A DNA stretch of 64,000 bases from Diploptera punctata (taxonomy: Eukaryota > Arthropoda > Insecta > Blattodea > Blaberidae): assembly GCA_030220185.1 (NCBI GenBank), contig JASPKZ010001602.1:783001-847000 (forward strand), given 5' to 3'. Within the stretch, counting starts at the first letter, position 1. Each line of letters opens with the position of its first letter. This document shows positions 20,610 to 31,929 of this stretch, piece after piece. A model generated the notes under the pieces. The model was not told the DNA's origin. It searched no databases and saw only the letters and a list, made by a program, of their open reading frames with translations. Made by a program: the position numbers and the translations under genes.

Positions 20610-21430
20610 AAATACAAGATATCTGAGGTGATTAGAAGAAAAGGGATGTAAGTGCAAGTTTTGCAGTATTGAGAAAAACAGGTTTAAAGTTTAAGTCATA
20701 TAAGAAAATAATAGATAATTGAAAATTACAAAATCATTCTTTATCTACTCCTAACGCATTCGTTTATATCCCTTTGCCACTAAATAAAATTATGCTTTAA
20801 GAGTGTAATTGTGCATCAAACTCGTTATTTGCGAATAAAAGTCACTTACACCACCTCATTTGACCATACTGGCGTTATTTAATTATGAATTAATTTAATA
20901 TCTAATTATTTTTCATATTATATGAGTCAATTTCATTTTTTATCATTTATTGAACTTTGAAATTAGTACAATATTAAATTTATACCACTGCTACACTCAG
21001 TAAATTCTATAGGTCTTCACATAACTCACACCTACAATAAATAACCTTTTCAGCAGTATAAATTGCATTTACAAAAATACAGGATGGCGATTGAAAATAG
21101 CCCTTGATGGTTTGATTAATTAACAAATTAAACGCATGCATCCATACTGTTTGCAGTAAAAGTCATTTTACACAGAAGTCTGAATTGGATCAATATAATG
21201 ACATAATAGAATAAAAAAAGACATTCCTGGAATTGTATGCTTACAATTTCATTTTGCTTATTAATGTAGTGAAACCTTTCATGTATGCAGAATTTCATTC
21301 TAATTAGCTACATGTGGTATAGGATTTTAATTGGATAAAAATACACATTCCACTGGTTTCGAGGAAAAAGCAGAGTTCATATGAAATCATTCATCATACA
21401 GTAGCTTTTATAACAATACTATATATATTC
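20602..21430. other. AT-rich DNA, nothing recognised
   Basis: No supported feature. Confidence 0.5.
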
Positions 21431-22294
21431 AGAGAATCCATTTTAAGCGGAAACATTTTTACGGCTCTCACTTTGCCTGCTATTGTGCTTGCACCGGCGG
21501 GGAGCGTGTTTCGTTACTACCGGCAAATGAAGACAGTTAGAAGCTACAAAATACAAATAACTCACTAATTTAGATTATTATAAAAATAGGCTGAAGGTAT
21601 AGATAAAGAGAACATAAAACATAGAATTGAATTGAGTAGCAAAATAATACCATCGTTAAATTCCATATGGTGGTATAAGCATATTTGGAAAGACACAAAA
21701 AAATATATTGGTAAAACATTGGTGGAATCTGTTGCAATTTATGGAAGTGAGGTATGGACAATCAATAAGTACTACAAGAATAATAGCTCTAGAAATGGAT
21801 TATTTACGCAGAAGTGCCAGAAAGTCAAAATTAGAACATGTCACAAATAAGGAAATTAGAAACATAATGGAAGCAGAGGCAAGCATAATTAAAAGAATTG
21901 AGGAGAAGGAATTAAAGTGGTTAGGGCATGTTTTAAGAATGGAAGATGAGCGATGGTCGAAGCAACTATATCAATGGCAACCGACCAGAAAGAAGAAAAG
22001 AGGGAGACCGAAGTTGACATGGAAGGAAAACATGAAAACAGTAATGCAAGCAAGAGAGCTAAGCATTGAAGATACCCAAGAGAGTAGGCTTTGGAGGTTT
22101 GGCACGGGAAGACGGCAGTAGCTGTAAAAATCCGAAGATAGATAGATAGAAAAAATAGGCCTACACATAGAGGCTTATTACTCACCAAACTTTTGTTTAT
22201 TACTCACCTGCACAAACCTTTGTTTATAAGGTAGAAATTTCAGCAGTCTGGTCGCGGCAGAATAATGCGAGGTTTCCTCTTAAAATGGATTCCC

Positions 22295-22295
<1 letters not shown>
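21431..22295. repeat. Segment bounded by 24-bp inverted repeats
   Basis: agagaatccattttaagcgg at the left (continuing aaac to 21454) is the reverse complement of 22272-22295, with 22 of 24 matching. The 0.86-kb interior holds a LINE-a tail. The ends could be the termini of a DNA element into which LINE-a inserted, or chance remnants of one palindrome. Confidence 0.55.
21595..22150 (+). pseudogene. LINE-a C-terminal region
   Basis: The longest LINE-a remnant here. One frame gives NIKHRIELSSKIIPSLNSIW and VESVAIYGSEVWTINK. After a one-base slip near 21775 it gives LRRSARKSKLEHVTNKEIRN, ELKWLGHVLRMEDERW and KKRGRPKLTWKENMKTV. It ends RLWRFGTGRRQ and then ccgaagatagatagatag, the family (GATA)n tail. 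RT core missing. Confidence 0.9.

Positions 22296-22337
<42 letters not shown>
22296..22337. repeat. (AT)n microsatellite
   Basis: AT run immediately outside the right 24-bp inverted repeat. Confidence 0.9.
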
Positions 22338-22339
<2 letters not shown>

Positions 22340-22600
22340 GTACTGGCGGGATTGAAAATGTTAACAGTTAATTTAATTTAATTTCTAAATTTTCAATCTC
22401 GGGGTCAGGAGAGGGGATGGTGTACAATTTTTAATCGCTAATTGTGCACCAGCTTCCTGCATTAAATTGTAAACCTTTCAGAAGTGCATGTGTTCAGAAG
22501 GCATGAGGTACTGTTGATAGCGATTCGTTCGTCAGGTGCCTCCCTTGGTACTTTTCGATAGGAGTAGACTACATGCCGGCGCCGGGTTTCACCTTCTCCC
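22325..22600 (+). repeat. Repeat R, copy 2
   Basis: Shares gattgaaaat, acaatttttaatcgcta, and ctgttgatagcgatt, in the same order and similar spacing, with 8128-8320. More GC-rich than its surroundings. The box B segment of copy 1 is not preserved here. Confidence 0.5.
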
Positions 22601-23325
22601 TTCTCTTCACTACCATGCCTCATACAACACACTTTACACTACAAAAACAAACATAAGTTCATCCTATACTCCTTTCTATGCACAATACACGAATACATCT
22701 ACGTAAAATGGTCAGCTAAATCAGTGCGTAAATTAAAAACAGAATTAACGCCATCTCTCCGCCCACTGCGGAGCACGAAGCACATAAAGTGCAGTGGGTG
22801 GCATTAGAACACACACACACACATATTTGGAGATGAGGTAATATGCATCACATATTAATATTCATGAACATGCCATAAAATTAATATTTTTTAAGTGCCG
22901 GTCGAGAGAACGTAACTTAAACCTGAAGTGCATCAGATTCAGCAAGCTAAATTGTATTATAGCTAGTGGTCAATATGATTTCCATTTGGACTTCGTTATG
23001 CATCAACCGGTTATATGCCATTACGTAAGTTTCGAGAAAAGTTGTTTAAAATTTAAGTCGATCTTCACTATTTACTGTAGCGCCAAACTAACAATACCGG
23101 TCATTGCAAGTATTTTTCCTTGTTTGGCAGTTATGCATCAACAATCTAAGAGTGGTAATATTTGGCGCTTATCTGCATGATGCAACATTTAGATTAGCAT
23201 TTCTGAAGATACGGTTTAATAGCCGTTTATTGCAAACATATAGTAGAATCTCTGATATAACCGATGGGGTTTACATTTTTTTTTGATAATAAAACTATAT
23301 TTAAAGATTTGGTGCTAAACGTGTG
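22601..23325. other. Unclassified, possibly repeat-derived
   Basis: A moderately GC-rich patch at 22690-22810 (with cgcccactgcggagcacgaa, then cagtgggtggcatt) ends in a short (AC)n and looks repeat-like, but no second copy is present. The remainder is featureless. Confidence 0.35.
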
Positions 23326-23329
23326 CGTA

Positions 23330-24335
23330 CACCTACTTCATGAGGCAGTGCAACAGATGGCATCAAAATTGTTTAATGGAGGATTACCTGTTGATGCATA
23401 ACAACGATGATTTTATCCTAATTAAGAAAATGTATGAGAAAACAAAAATAAAAATAAATCAAAGGAAACCAATACATATAACAGGAGGAGTTAGACAAGG
23501 TTGTCCACTATCAACCACGCTTTTTAACATTTATTTCGACGACATGATAAGATCATGGAAGCAAATTACGACTGGGGGAATTAACTTAGGAAAGATAGCA
23601 ATAAAAACAGTAGCCTTTGCAGATGACCAAGTTTTAATAGCAAAAACAGAAGAGCTACAAAGAACGCTATATAAACTAAATTAAATATAAAAAAATACAA
23701 CATGGAAATATCCTCACAAAAATAAAAAAAACAATGGCCTTCAAGGGTGGTCATCCAGTTCGGACAAAGATAATATTAGGAAATAAACCAATAGAACAAG
23801 TAGTAACATATCAATTCCTAGGTTGCGAAATACCATACACAGCAGAAACATATATAAATAACAAAATAAATACGTTTAATTATATAACAGGTACACTAAA
23901 AAGAACTTTAAAAAATAAAGCCAGGAATGAATCTACAATTAAATTATACAAGACAATGGCAGTGCCTGTTATTACTTATGGACCGAAACATGGACAGTGA
24001 CAACACACAATCTGCCAGGATACAAGCTGCTGAAATGAGATTCCTCAGACCAATAGCAGGATATCAAAGAACAGACAAAACACATAACACAGAAATAAGA
24101 CAACAACTACAAACAGAGGAATTAAACTCAACAATAGAGAAATACAGAACAAACTGGAAAGAACACTTGGCAAGGATGACTGAGAATAGAATACCAAAAG
24201 CAGCATACAACTATTCACTCCGAGGAAGAAGAAGCTTGGGAAGACCAAGGAAAATATGGAAAGAGCAGTAATTTGGAGCCGGAACAGGCTAGTAAATAAG
24301 CCTAAACCGTGAAGTAGAAGAAGGAGGAGGATATA
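23330..24335 (+). pseudogene. LINE-h, 5'-truncated RT and C-terminal tail
   Basis: The frame at 23340 has VRQGCPLSTTLFNIYFDDM and AFADDQVLIAK (FADD codons 23616-23627). The next frame (23734) has MAFKGGHPVRTKIILGNKP, YQFLGCEIPY and TMAVPVITYG. The third (23927) has AAEMRFLRPIAGYQR, KEHLARMTENRIPK and GRRSLGRPRKIWKEQ plus a stop. The 3' signature is ggagccggaacaggctagta, then a (GAA)n-type tail. There are two or more frameshifts. The 5' half of RT and the endonuclease are absent. Confidence 0.92.
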
Positions 24336-24547
24336 TTTTTTTACTAATAATGAGAGAGTTACCGTATTGGCCACACCCTTATAATTCGAGGAAAGCATAG
24401 ACACACACCACAGTAATCAGAGATGTTTAGAGACAAGAAAACATAATTATAACCGTTGGGTATTTAATTGTAATAACTGTGTTCAACATTTTTATTTTCT
24501 TAAACACTTTTTTAAACATTTAGTAACGTTTATACCGTTAATTGGAG
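24336..24547. other. Nothing recognised
   Basis: Featureless AT-rich DNA. Confidence 0.5.
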
Positions 24548-24816
24548 CACACCGCACCGTAGTGTAATTGTTTAATAACACGCTACACGACGGAAGATAA
24601 GGGTTCGAGTCAGGATTTTTTTAACTTTCCCAAATCTTCTGGCGGCATCGTGGCCCTGGGGTTGACTCAGCCTCTAAATAAATGAGTATCAGACATTTTC
24701 TGGTGGTAAAGGTGGCCGTCACGCAGGCTGACAACCCGGCTGATATCTTGTGCCGATTGCCTAAAAAGGTGAGAGCCTTAACTACCCAAAGGGCCTGTAG
24801 TGGGATCACTTTACCT
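24548..24816 (+). mobile_element. SINE-B copy, degraded
   Basis: Head with box B gggttcgagtcagga (damaged), then the body blocks cttctggcggcatcgtggcc, gtggccgtcacgcaggctga and gtgccgattgcc. The family end is gtagtgggatcactttacc. A CT-rich run follows. Confidence 0.85.
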
Positions 24817-24825
24817 TCTTTTGTT

Positions 24826-24848
24826 TTTCTTTCTCTCTCTCTCTCCCT
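24826..24848. repeat. (CT)n microsatellite
   Basis: A short CT run between two SINEs. Confidence 0.85.
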
Positions 24849-24877
24849 CACTTTTATTATACGCTATATCGTTAATT

Positions 24878-25211
24878 CCCAACCATACACAGTAATTCTG
24901 CCCGAGGGCAGGTCTTTCACTGCAATCATAGCATTTTCATACTATGCTTTGCAGCTTTACTAGGGAATTGTAGGTGTGGTAGCTTCCCTTTGCTTCCACA
25001 CCGCTGAAGGATGATGATGGTAATAATGATTATGATGGCCATATGATTTCGGGGACTGTTTGGGCCTTAAAGTTTTCCTGACATATGTCTTATAGGTGAG
25101 GAAAACCCCCGATAAAAACCTCATCCAGAAAAACTGTCCCGACCGGGGATCGAACCCAGGCCCGCTGCGTGACAAGGCAGCACGCTACCTCGTGACCACA
25201 GCGGTGGACTA
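24878..25211 (-). mobile_element. SINE-A copy with 13-bp TSD
   Basis: Full SINE-A from the 3' end near 24884 to the tRNA-like head ending cacagcggtgga at 25208. It is bracketed by the direct repeat tatatcgttaatt at 24865-24877 and 25212-25224. The TSD shows LINE-type retrotransposition. Confidence 0.92.
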
Positions 25212-25249
25212 TATATCGTTAATTAATTAATTTAAATTACATTACTCTT

Positions 25250-25442
25250 CAAGTTATTTTTAATCTGTAATATCTTTCCTCAATGTTAATGTTGATTTGT
25301 TCTTGAACATGTTTCGAATAGTCTTCTATTCATTATCAGCATCATGGCCAGACTGATGATGATTAGAAGACTAATCGAAACATGTTCAAGAACAAATCAA
25401 CATTAATAATGAGGTAAGATATTACAGACTAATAATAACTTG
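25250..25442. repeat. 90-bp inverted repeat carrying hammerhead-like cores
   Basis: The arms 25250-25339 and 25353-25442 are reverse complements with about ten mismatches around a 13-nt spacer. On the plus strand the right arm reads ctgatga (25353-25359), a 6-bp helix gattag-aaga-ctaatc, then gaaa (25377-25380) and a small hairpin tgttc-aa-gaaca. This is the order of a hammerhead ribozyme core. The left arm gives a nearly equal motif on the minus strand (ctgataa). Stem I and the first base pairs of stem III are weak, so activity is doubtful. Confidence 0.7.
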
Positions 25443-25459
25443 ATTAAAAGAACTTCAAA

Positions 25460-25795
25460 ATATAACTAACTCACTGGCACTATCGAACCCGTAGGTTCAT
25501 GGCCGCGCGGACATAAGCTCTCCATATATCCCTATCCTGAGCCACTGTTTTCCAATCATCCCCTGTATAATCTACTTCCCTCAAATCATAGTTAATATTA
25601 TTCTCCCACCTCATTCTTGGTCTACCAACTGGTCGCTTTCCCTGTGGTTTTCCTACAAGAAGCTTCCATGCACGTCTTTCATTCCCCATTCGTGCCACAT
25701 GTCCTGCCTATCGCAGTCTACGAGACTTAACTGTTCTCATTATATCTGGCTTCCTATAAAGACCATGTAATTCACTGTTATGCTGTCTTCAAATA
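25460..25795 (-). pseudogene. LINE-e C-terminal tail
   Basis: The cleanest LINE-e tail: a 72-codon minus frame (25698-25480) with MARMGNERRAWKLLVGKPQG, VGRPRMRWENNINYDLREVD and WRAYVRAAMNLRVR. The upstream minus sequence gives a degraded RTVKSRRLR-type block. RT absent. Confidence 0.9.
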
Positions 25796-26332
25796 TTACT
25801 TCCTAAAATAAAATATTCATTGTTCATATTCCATCGTTTTATTATTGTCGCAAATGTATGTATATAGAATATTAAGTGTTTGCAAGTAGATCTAATCACC
25901 TTTGTCAGCAATGAAACTGTTGCTTCTATAAAGGCAAGGGAACAACACTGATCACAGCATCCGCAAAGTAGGTTAAATTATATATATCCTATAATGTATG
26001 TAAATATTCAGTTCACTTCTTCTCCATCTTACTTCAACCTCTCGCATCATAGGTACTTTTACGTGCCTCATGCGGTCTTACAGTGGGATGAAAACATTCA
26101 GACACATGTTAAAAATAAATGAATAAAATTCAACTCTTTATATTTTCCTTAATTTAATATTTATATTTGTAGGTACTTTTACGTCCCCTTACGCCTGTAG
26201 GGTCCATACAATAACATGAAGGAGAGTTTTAACTCTTGGTCAGAATATATTATAATAATATACATGTCTTCTTCTTCTTCTTCTTCTTAAACTTAATTTG
26301 TAGGATTTTCATCCTGTTTATATAATATACAT
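25796..26332. other. Nothing recognised apart from a short (TTC)n
   Basis: (TTC)n lies at 26272-26289. A short motif containing aggtacttttacgt occurs twice (about 26050 and 26171). No gene signal. Confidence 0.45.
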
Positions 26333-26334
26333 GT

Positions 26335-26565
26335 ACAAATGAAAAAGTGGCATGGAAACTTCTTATAGGAAAACCAGAAGGAAAGGGCACAGTAGGTAGT
26401 TACAGAACGAGATGGAAGAATAACATTAACTGTGATTTAAAGGAGGAAAATTATACAGGGAATGATTGCAAAATATTTGCTCAAGACAAAGGATGTATGG
26501 AAAGATTTATGTCCGTAAGGCCATGAACCTCCAGGTTCGATAGTACCAGAGAGTTAATTAGTTTA
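26335..26565 (+). pseudogene. LINE-e C-terminal tail fragment
   Basis: Plus strand: VAWKLLIGKPEGKG, RTRWKNNINCDLKEEN, and the terminal gaacctccaggttcgatagt. Frame-broken and short. Confidence 0.8.
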
Positions 26566-27090
26566 TACTATTATTATAATAGTATCCTATAATATATAGG
26601 CTAATATTATAATAGGTATACTATTATATTCTGATAGAAGAGTTAGAAAAAGTGTCCGAATGTCAGTGTGTGATGAAAAAATATTGAAACTTTGGTAAAC
26701 AAATTAATGATTTCATAGAAATGTTTACTGAAATGGGAATTGTATTCTGGTTCAGATTTCCTCCTGCATTCACGTAGCTCGAAAGAGGAAAAAAGTTTCC
26801 ATTATACTCTTGGGTACGTCGGGTGGAGTTGCAAATTTAATTCAATCTGAAAGAGAATTCCAGGAAATCTGGAACACAATTATTACAGTACGCACCACTT
26901 TTGTTTTTACAAACCACAGTTTGAGATTAAATTATCAACTGTCCCCAAATGTACAGGAAAAGCTTATCTTCTGCCGTTGAGCGATTTTTGTTTTCTCTCA
27001 GCAGATACACTTGTGAATACATTTTTGTTTATATGTCGAGAAGAACAAATAGGTGAATGGATAGAACTGCATTGTAGTGAGTCACGTGGT
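26566..27090. other. Nothing recognised
   Basis: AT-rich DNA with no supported feature. Confidence 0.5.
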
Positions 27091-27094
27091 ATGT

Positions 27095-27360
27095 ATAGGA
27101 AACTAGATATAATAAGAACAGTTAAGTCTCGTAGACTATGATGGGCAGGACATGTGGCACAAATGGGGAATGAAAGAGATGTATAGAAGCTTATTTTAGG
27201 GAAACCAGAGGGACAACACCCAGTTGTTATACCAAGATTGAGGTGGCAGAATAACATTAACCATAATTTGAGGGAAGTAGATTATTCGGGGCATAATTGG
27301 AAAACATCAGCTCAGGATAGGAAGAGCTGTTTTCGCCCGGGCATGAACCTGTGGGTTCAA
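27095..27360 (+). pseudogene. LINE-e C-terminal tail fragment
   Basis: Starts with the actagatataataagaacag block and continues through the degraded GHVAQMGNER, GKPEGQHPVV and NLREVDYSG equivalents to gaacctgtgggttcaa. It joins repeat F at about 27361. Confidence 0.8.
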
Positions 27361-27362
27361 TG

Positions 27363-28138
27363 GCTTACGTTGCCAAGCCATAACAAATATACAAAATGAA
27401 TGTACACAGAATTGAATATCTCAAAAAACTCTACAAAAAAGTCAGCGACAGCGTATGTTTATCTTTCACATATAACACACAATAGCCATTTTTGTTTTTC
27501 ATTGATTTCAAGGAGATCGGGATAAGTTGATTCCCGGGGAAGCATGTACTGCCATACCATTCATCTGATTGTCATGGGGCTTTTTGCTAAATGTTCAGGA
27601 TTTTCCCGGGAAGGTTATAGGTTATAAGAGAGTTTTAATGCTCAAGCCCTTCACCCTTAAAAATCACCTTCTGTATTGACAAAACGTGAAAAAATGTCGC
27701 TTTTTGTAAGCTTAAATGGCTTACGCTGCCTAAACCATCAAAAATGCACAGAATTATTGTACAGAATTGGATATCTCAAAAACCTCTACAGAAAAGTCCG
27801 CGACAGCATATGTTTATCTTTTAAGGATAATTCACAAAACCATTTTTGTCTTTCATTGATGCCAAGAAGATCGGGATAAGTACATTCCCGGGTAAGCATA
27901 GCAGCACACCGAGGGTCTTTTATGGATAACTCAAAATAACGAATTTTGTCTTTCAGCTCATTTGTGCCAAGTATATCGGGATGCGTTGATTCCCGGGCAA
28001 CGCTCGGTAATCAGTACGGGGTATCTAAAAATAATAACGATATAAATTTATATTTATTTTTCCTTTTACTTATCCAACTAAATGCAAAAACAGATTATAA
28101 TTTATTTAGGTGTAGCAGCGCATGCCGGTATTAGCTAG
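27363..28138 (+). repeat. Repeat F, internally duplicated copy
   Basis: About 0.78 kb of non-coding sequence in which a ~350-bp unit recurs. The marker gatcgggataagt[t/a]gattcccggg-type block appears three times (about 27518, 27870 and 27975). It ends attagctagtt. The family is also at 4460 and 32549. Confidence 0.85.
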
Positions 28139-28590
28139 TTAATGATAAGAATGTAACATCTCAAGAAAAATAATACGGCAGAAATAATCATGTCCCAGAA
28201 ATACGAAAAACTTCTAAGTGTAGCCAATGAAATTTCTGTACAGATTGTTGTGCCATCAAGCGAGCCGAAATTACCTCGTGCAACATAAATAACTTGGGAG
28301 TAATAAAGGATTGTTAATAAAGGAATGAGTTTCCACAAAATGCTGGTCTTCATTTTTATAATACAGTCCTTTCATGAATTAAAACTCTAATAAAAAAAGT
28401 TACCTGCTACCGACATAGCATGTTTCACAAATTATATACGTTTACTATGTTTACATTTGTTGAATTAGCATAATCACAGAAAATACTAAACAAATTTTAG
28501 AATTAAATGTCGTATTTTTAAGTCTAAAAACACCTTTGCCTAAAAGAGGGTCAACGAATTATCAAGATATGCACTAAATTACGATTTTAG
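28139..28590. other. Nothing recognised
   Basis: The 72-codon minus frame at 28135-28353 has no motif. Confidence 0.5.
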
Positions 28591-28594
28591 ATAA

Positions 28595-28915
28595 CTAAAT
28601 ATACAAAGTGTAGAAATGAACTTCCTTAGAAGAGCAAAAGGCTGCACAAGGATGGATGGGTTAAAGAATGAAGATATAAGATCAGAGTTAAATATATATC
28701 CATTAAATGATAAAATCAAAGGATATAGAGAAAAATGATTTAGACATGTAGAAAGAATGAACGTAATAATCTTACCAAAAGCAGCATTTAACTACAAACC
28801 AAGAGGTTCAAGGAATGTAGGAAGGCCAGTGAAAATATGGACAGAACAACTGTGAGGCGGAACAGGCATTTTGCTTAGCCCGTGAAGTGAAGAAGAAGAA
28901 GAAGAAGAAGAGATA
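28595..28915 (+). pseudogene. LINE-h C-terminal tail fragment
   Basis: Plus strand: MNFLRRAKGCTRMDGLKN, then (after a stop) FRHVERMNV, then AAFNYKPRGSRNVGRPVK and a stop. The 3' end is aggcggaacaggcattttgc and then (GAA)n. 5'-truncated. Confidence 0.85.
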
Positions 28916-29080
28916 ACTAAATATGGAACTTTATGCACCTAACATTCTTCATTTCTGATCATATTACAAAAGTTTGTTAATACAGTTACTTTAATATCAC
29001 AGACACTCTTGTGAGAGAACACGTCGCGGATAAATGTATAAATAGGGCAGGTAGTCGAGAAAATTGCCAGTCTTAAGACA

Positions 29081-29135
29081 ACCCTTGAAGATGCCGGACG
29101 CAGTCTCTGGCGAAATGTCGGGGAACTATTGCTCA
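29081..29135 (+). ncRNA. Degenerate hammerhead-like motif
   Basis: ttgaaga, a tgcc...ggc helix with a long loop, then gaaa and tgtc are in the order of a hammerhead core, with the first core base changed (c to t). The flanking gaca/tgtc could pair, but the usual stems are not convincing. Confidence 0.25.
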
Positions 29136-30160
29136 GGACCCAGCTCCGTGTGTCTGAAAGGAATTTGCTGTCTCAGCTGTTAGTACTATGAGAAGCACTC
29201 CCCACACTTCTCTCCGCAAACACGCAGAGTTTGGTCTCGAGCTGTACATGCCTTAAGACCACGGCCAACAGCTCGGAAATCTTCTACAAGATCATCATAG
29301 TAACTCCGGCCGCGAAAGCCAAAGTCAATATATTACAATTTTAATGTTCTGCATTTGTTTTTATTTTTAACTAAGCCTACTATAATTTATACTTAACGGT
29401 CAATGATCAGTTATTCTTTATCAACTGAACTGACAAAACTGATTGACCTACATCACAAGATGAAACTACGAATAATTCCCAAAAACTGCTCTCTCGAAAT
29501 CTACAGCCCTTTAACACACTGTAATAATTTAGAATTAATCTATGTTATTAGGCCTAATGAATTAGTACTTAATGTCATATCTGAAAAAATTTACTGTAAT
29601 GGAGGATATTAAATAATAAAAATCGCTTATCTCTGCAAATCGTTGATTCATTTGAACATTAGAGTCGTTTCTCAAAGCAAGTTTCGAGGAAATATTTGTT
29701 TCTTGTATTTCTACCAAATATCTGGCATAATCCTACAGAGTAAGTCACGACAGAACGTTGTAAATATTTTAAAAGTTTCCTCAGGCATTGTACTCTAGCC
29801 ATTGGAAGTAGCAGATCTAACATAGAGTAGGTCAGATATTGATTTGTCTCCTACGTGTTCAATATATAGAGCGTTTCAAGGAAATTCTATTCTCACAATC
29901 CATGTGTCACGAGTATGACAATATTGAAACACATTTACGTTTTCTAGTTTTGCTCATACAAGAAAACAAGATCTGTAGAGAGCCTATAACATACACTGAG
30001 TTCTTGTCACCGCCTACAAGCTTTCAAAACAATACTCCTTTGTCATAATATTATTGGAATATAAAGAAACAACAATATTTTTACGTCTTATAACACTTTT
30101 GAGTTAAAATTATTATTTATCTGTCATAAATAACACCCTGATATAAAAGCAGAATGAGCT
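29136..30160. other. Unclassified DNA, nothing supported
   Basis: A more GC-balanced patch at 29080-29330 grades into AT-rich sequence. The two 69-codon plus frames (29403-29612 and 29839-30048) have no recognisable motif. Confidence 0.4.
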
Positions 30161-30164
30161 ACAT

Positions 30165-30475
30165 GGTATTTATAGAAAGCCAGATATAGTAAGAACAGTT
30201 AAGTCTAATAGACTGCGATGGTCAGGACATGTGGCACGAATGGGGAATGAAAGAGGTGCATCGAAGGTTCTTGTAGGAAAACCAGAGGGAAAGCGCCCAG
30301 TTGGTAGACCAATAATGAGGTAGGAAAATATAATTAACCATTATTTGTGGGGAAATAGGTTATACAGGGGATGACTGAAAACATTAGCTCAGGATAGGGA
30401 TGTTTGAAGAGCTTATGTCGTCGCGGCCATGAACCTACGACAGTGTCAGTGAGTTAATTAGTTAGTTAGATGTAA
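30165..30475 (+). pseudogene. LINE-e C-terminal tail fragment
   Basis: Carries atttatagaaagccagatat, the degraded RLRWSGHVARMGNER block, KVLVGKPEGKRPVGR and the terminus atgaacctacgacagtgtca followed by a (GTTA)-type tail. Dead by stops and indels. Confidence 0.85.
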
Positions 30476-30518
30476 CAAGTAGATATCGTGTATTTAGGAA
30501 GGCATATATTAATGTATC

Positions 30519-30545
30519 ATCCGGCCATCATCATCATCCTTATCA
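30519..30545 (+). repeat. SINE-A internal scrap
   Basis: catccggccatcatcatcat matches the variable ATC region of the divergent SINE-A subfamily. Nothing more of the element is present. Confidence 0.4.
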
Positions 30546-30550
30546 TTATA

Positions 30551-31476
30551 ATTATCATAAGTAATGCCACGAGTGATTTCCAATTATCGATAAATTCAGG
30601 ACTCACGAGGAGTGAATTTATCTAGAGAATTTGGAAAGCAAGAGTGGCATTTGTTAGGACTATTTAACGAATAAAATTAACCTGTTTACTCACAAATATT
30701 ATTTAACTACAGTTACTTTAAAACATTTTATATATTTTTATGGAAGATCACAGAATACCCAAACAAATGTTAAGATATCAACCTACAGGAAGAAGAAGAC
30801 CAGGACGTCCACTCAAAAGACTTTTGGATGGTGTTTCTCTTGAGGCCGAAACAGGTCAACAAATGGCCTAAATTCGTGAATGTACTATCATGATGATGAT
30901 GATTATATATTTAATGTAAACGGCGATGTTTGAAAACAAATGAGAAACGATAGGTACGCTTCTACTGCTTCTTTTGTTTATCACTGCAACCAGATCATAC
31001 TATTTATTGCCAAAGGAACGCAATATTGTAAGAATGCTCTCTAGTGGAGAAAAAAGTGAAACACATCAAACTATATATTAATTCATTTCTGATGTCGTAT
31101 GATGTAAATATAACAATTATATTTTTCTGGATTGTTACCTGGGAAAAAATACATTTAAGAAAGTGCAAACAGTGGTTTCTTTTTTTGGTGGTATAATCAA
31201 TTGCTACAAATGTTTTTATATTAACTCCCGCATGCGGCATGTGTTGACATTTATGCACTATATATACAATCTGGTAGCCGTATTTCTTGTGGGCTCAGTC
31301 ACTGCAAAATAATGGTCAGGTCTGTTCAGAATATTAAAAAGGAGGAGCTTTCTTTAATATGGTAATTATAACACTGATAAATATTTGGTGAAACACGACT
31401 GTGATTGGTTGTAAAACAGAAATCATTGAAACGTGATTGGTCATTGACTCCCATTTGGGGCTTGAGTTAAATAGTC
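30551..31476 (+). repeat. Repeat M, copy 2 (interrupted)
   Basis: Keeps the 5' hairpin region intact: the tgccacgagtgatttccaat arm, then a gaggagtgaatttatc loop, then the return arm ending gagtggcattt. It ends ggggcttgagttaaatagtc. Split at 30738-30902 by a LINE-g tail. Confidence 0.9.
30738..30902 (+). mobile_element. LINE-g 3' end inserted in repeat M, with TSD
   Basis: Encodes EDHRIPKQMLRYQPTGRR, RPGRPLKRLLDGVSLEAE and TGQQMA, then ends in (ATG)n. The 10-bp direct repeat ttatatattt at 30728-30737 and 30903-30912 marks both ends. This is the cleanest LINE-g tail in the window. Confidence 0.9.
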
Positions 31477-31622
31477 ATCATCATCCTTCACCGGTGTAGA
31501 AAGAAAAAGGGAAACTACCACACCTACAATTCCCTAGTAAAGCTGCAAAGCTTAGAATGAAAACGCTATGATTGCAGTGAAAGACCAGTCCACGGGCAGA
31601 ATTGCTATGGAATGGATATTAA
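31471..31622 (+). mobile_element. SINE-A, 3' half only
   Basis: Begins in the ATC stretch (catcatcatccttcaccggt) and runs to the family end (gaattgctatggaatggata). It is 5'-truncated, lacks the tRNA-like head, and sits at the exact 3' end of repeat M copy 2. Confidence 0.85.
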
Positions 31623-31928
31623 TATGTAATGATCAAATGGTCAGAAAAAATTGATGAATTATAAACAAATTAATTTAATCTTGAATCGAAACTTTCGTAA
31701 AGAAATGAGGAAGATAATCTTGAAATTAATGCACTCAATATTATCAACCGCATGCAACACTCAATACAACTAAAGAGAAAAATTTGTTTTTGGACTGAGA
31801 TTTGAACCCAAAATCTCCAGCTTTGCACTCTAACTTTGGGCAACTCAGGAATTCATGGAAATATGTACATTTGTATCACTATAGAACACTGTGCACCGTT
31901 TGTTGTAAACGCTTCACACATTGGAGAC
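31623..31928. other. Nothing recognised
   Basis: AT-rich DNA. A tRNA-box-like atttgaacccaaaatctcc at 31801-31820 is too weak to call. Confidence 0.45.
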
Positions 31929-31929
31929 A

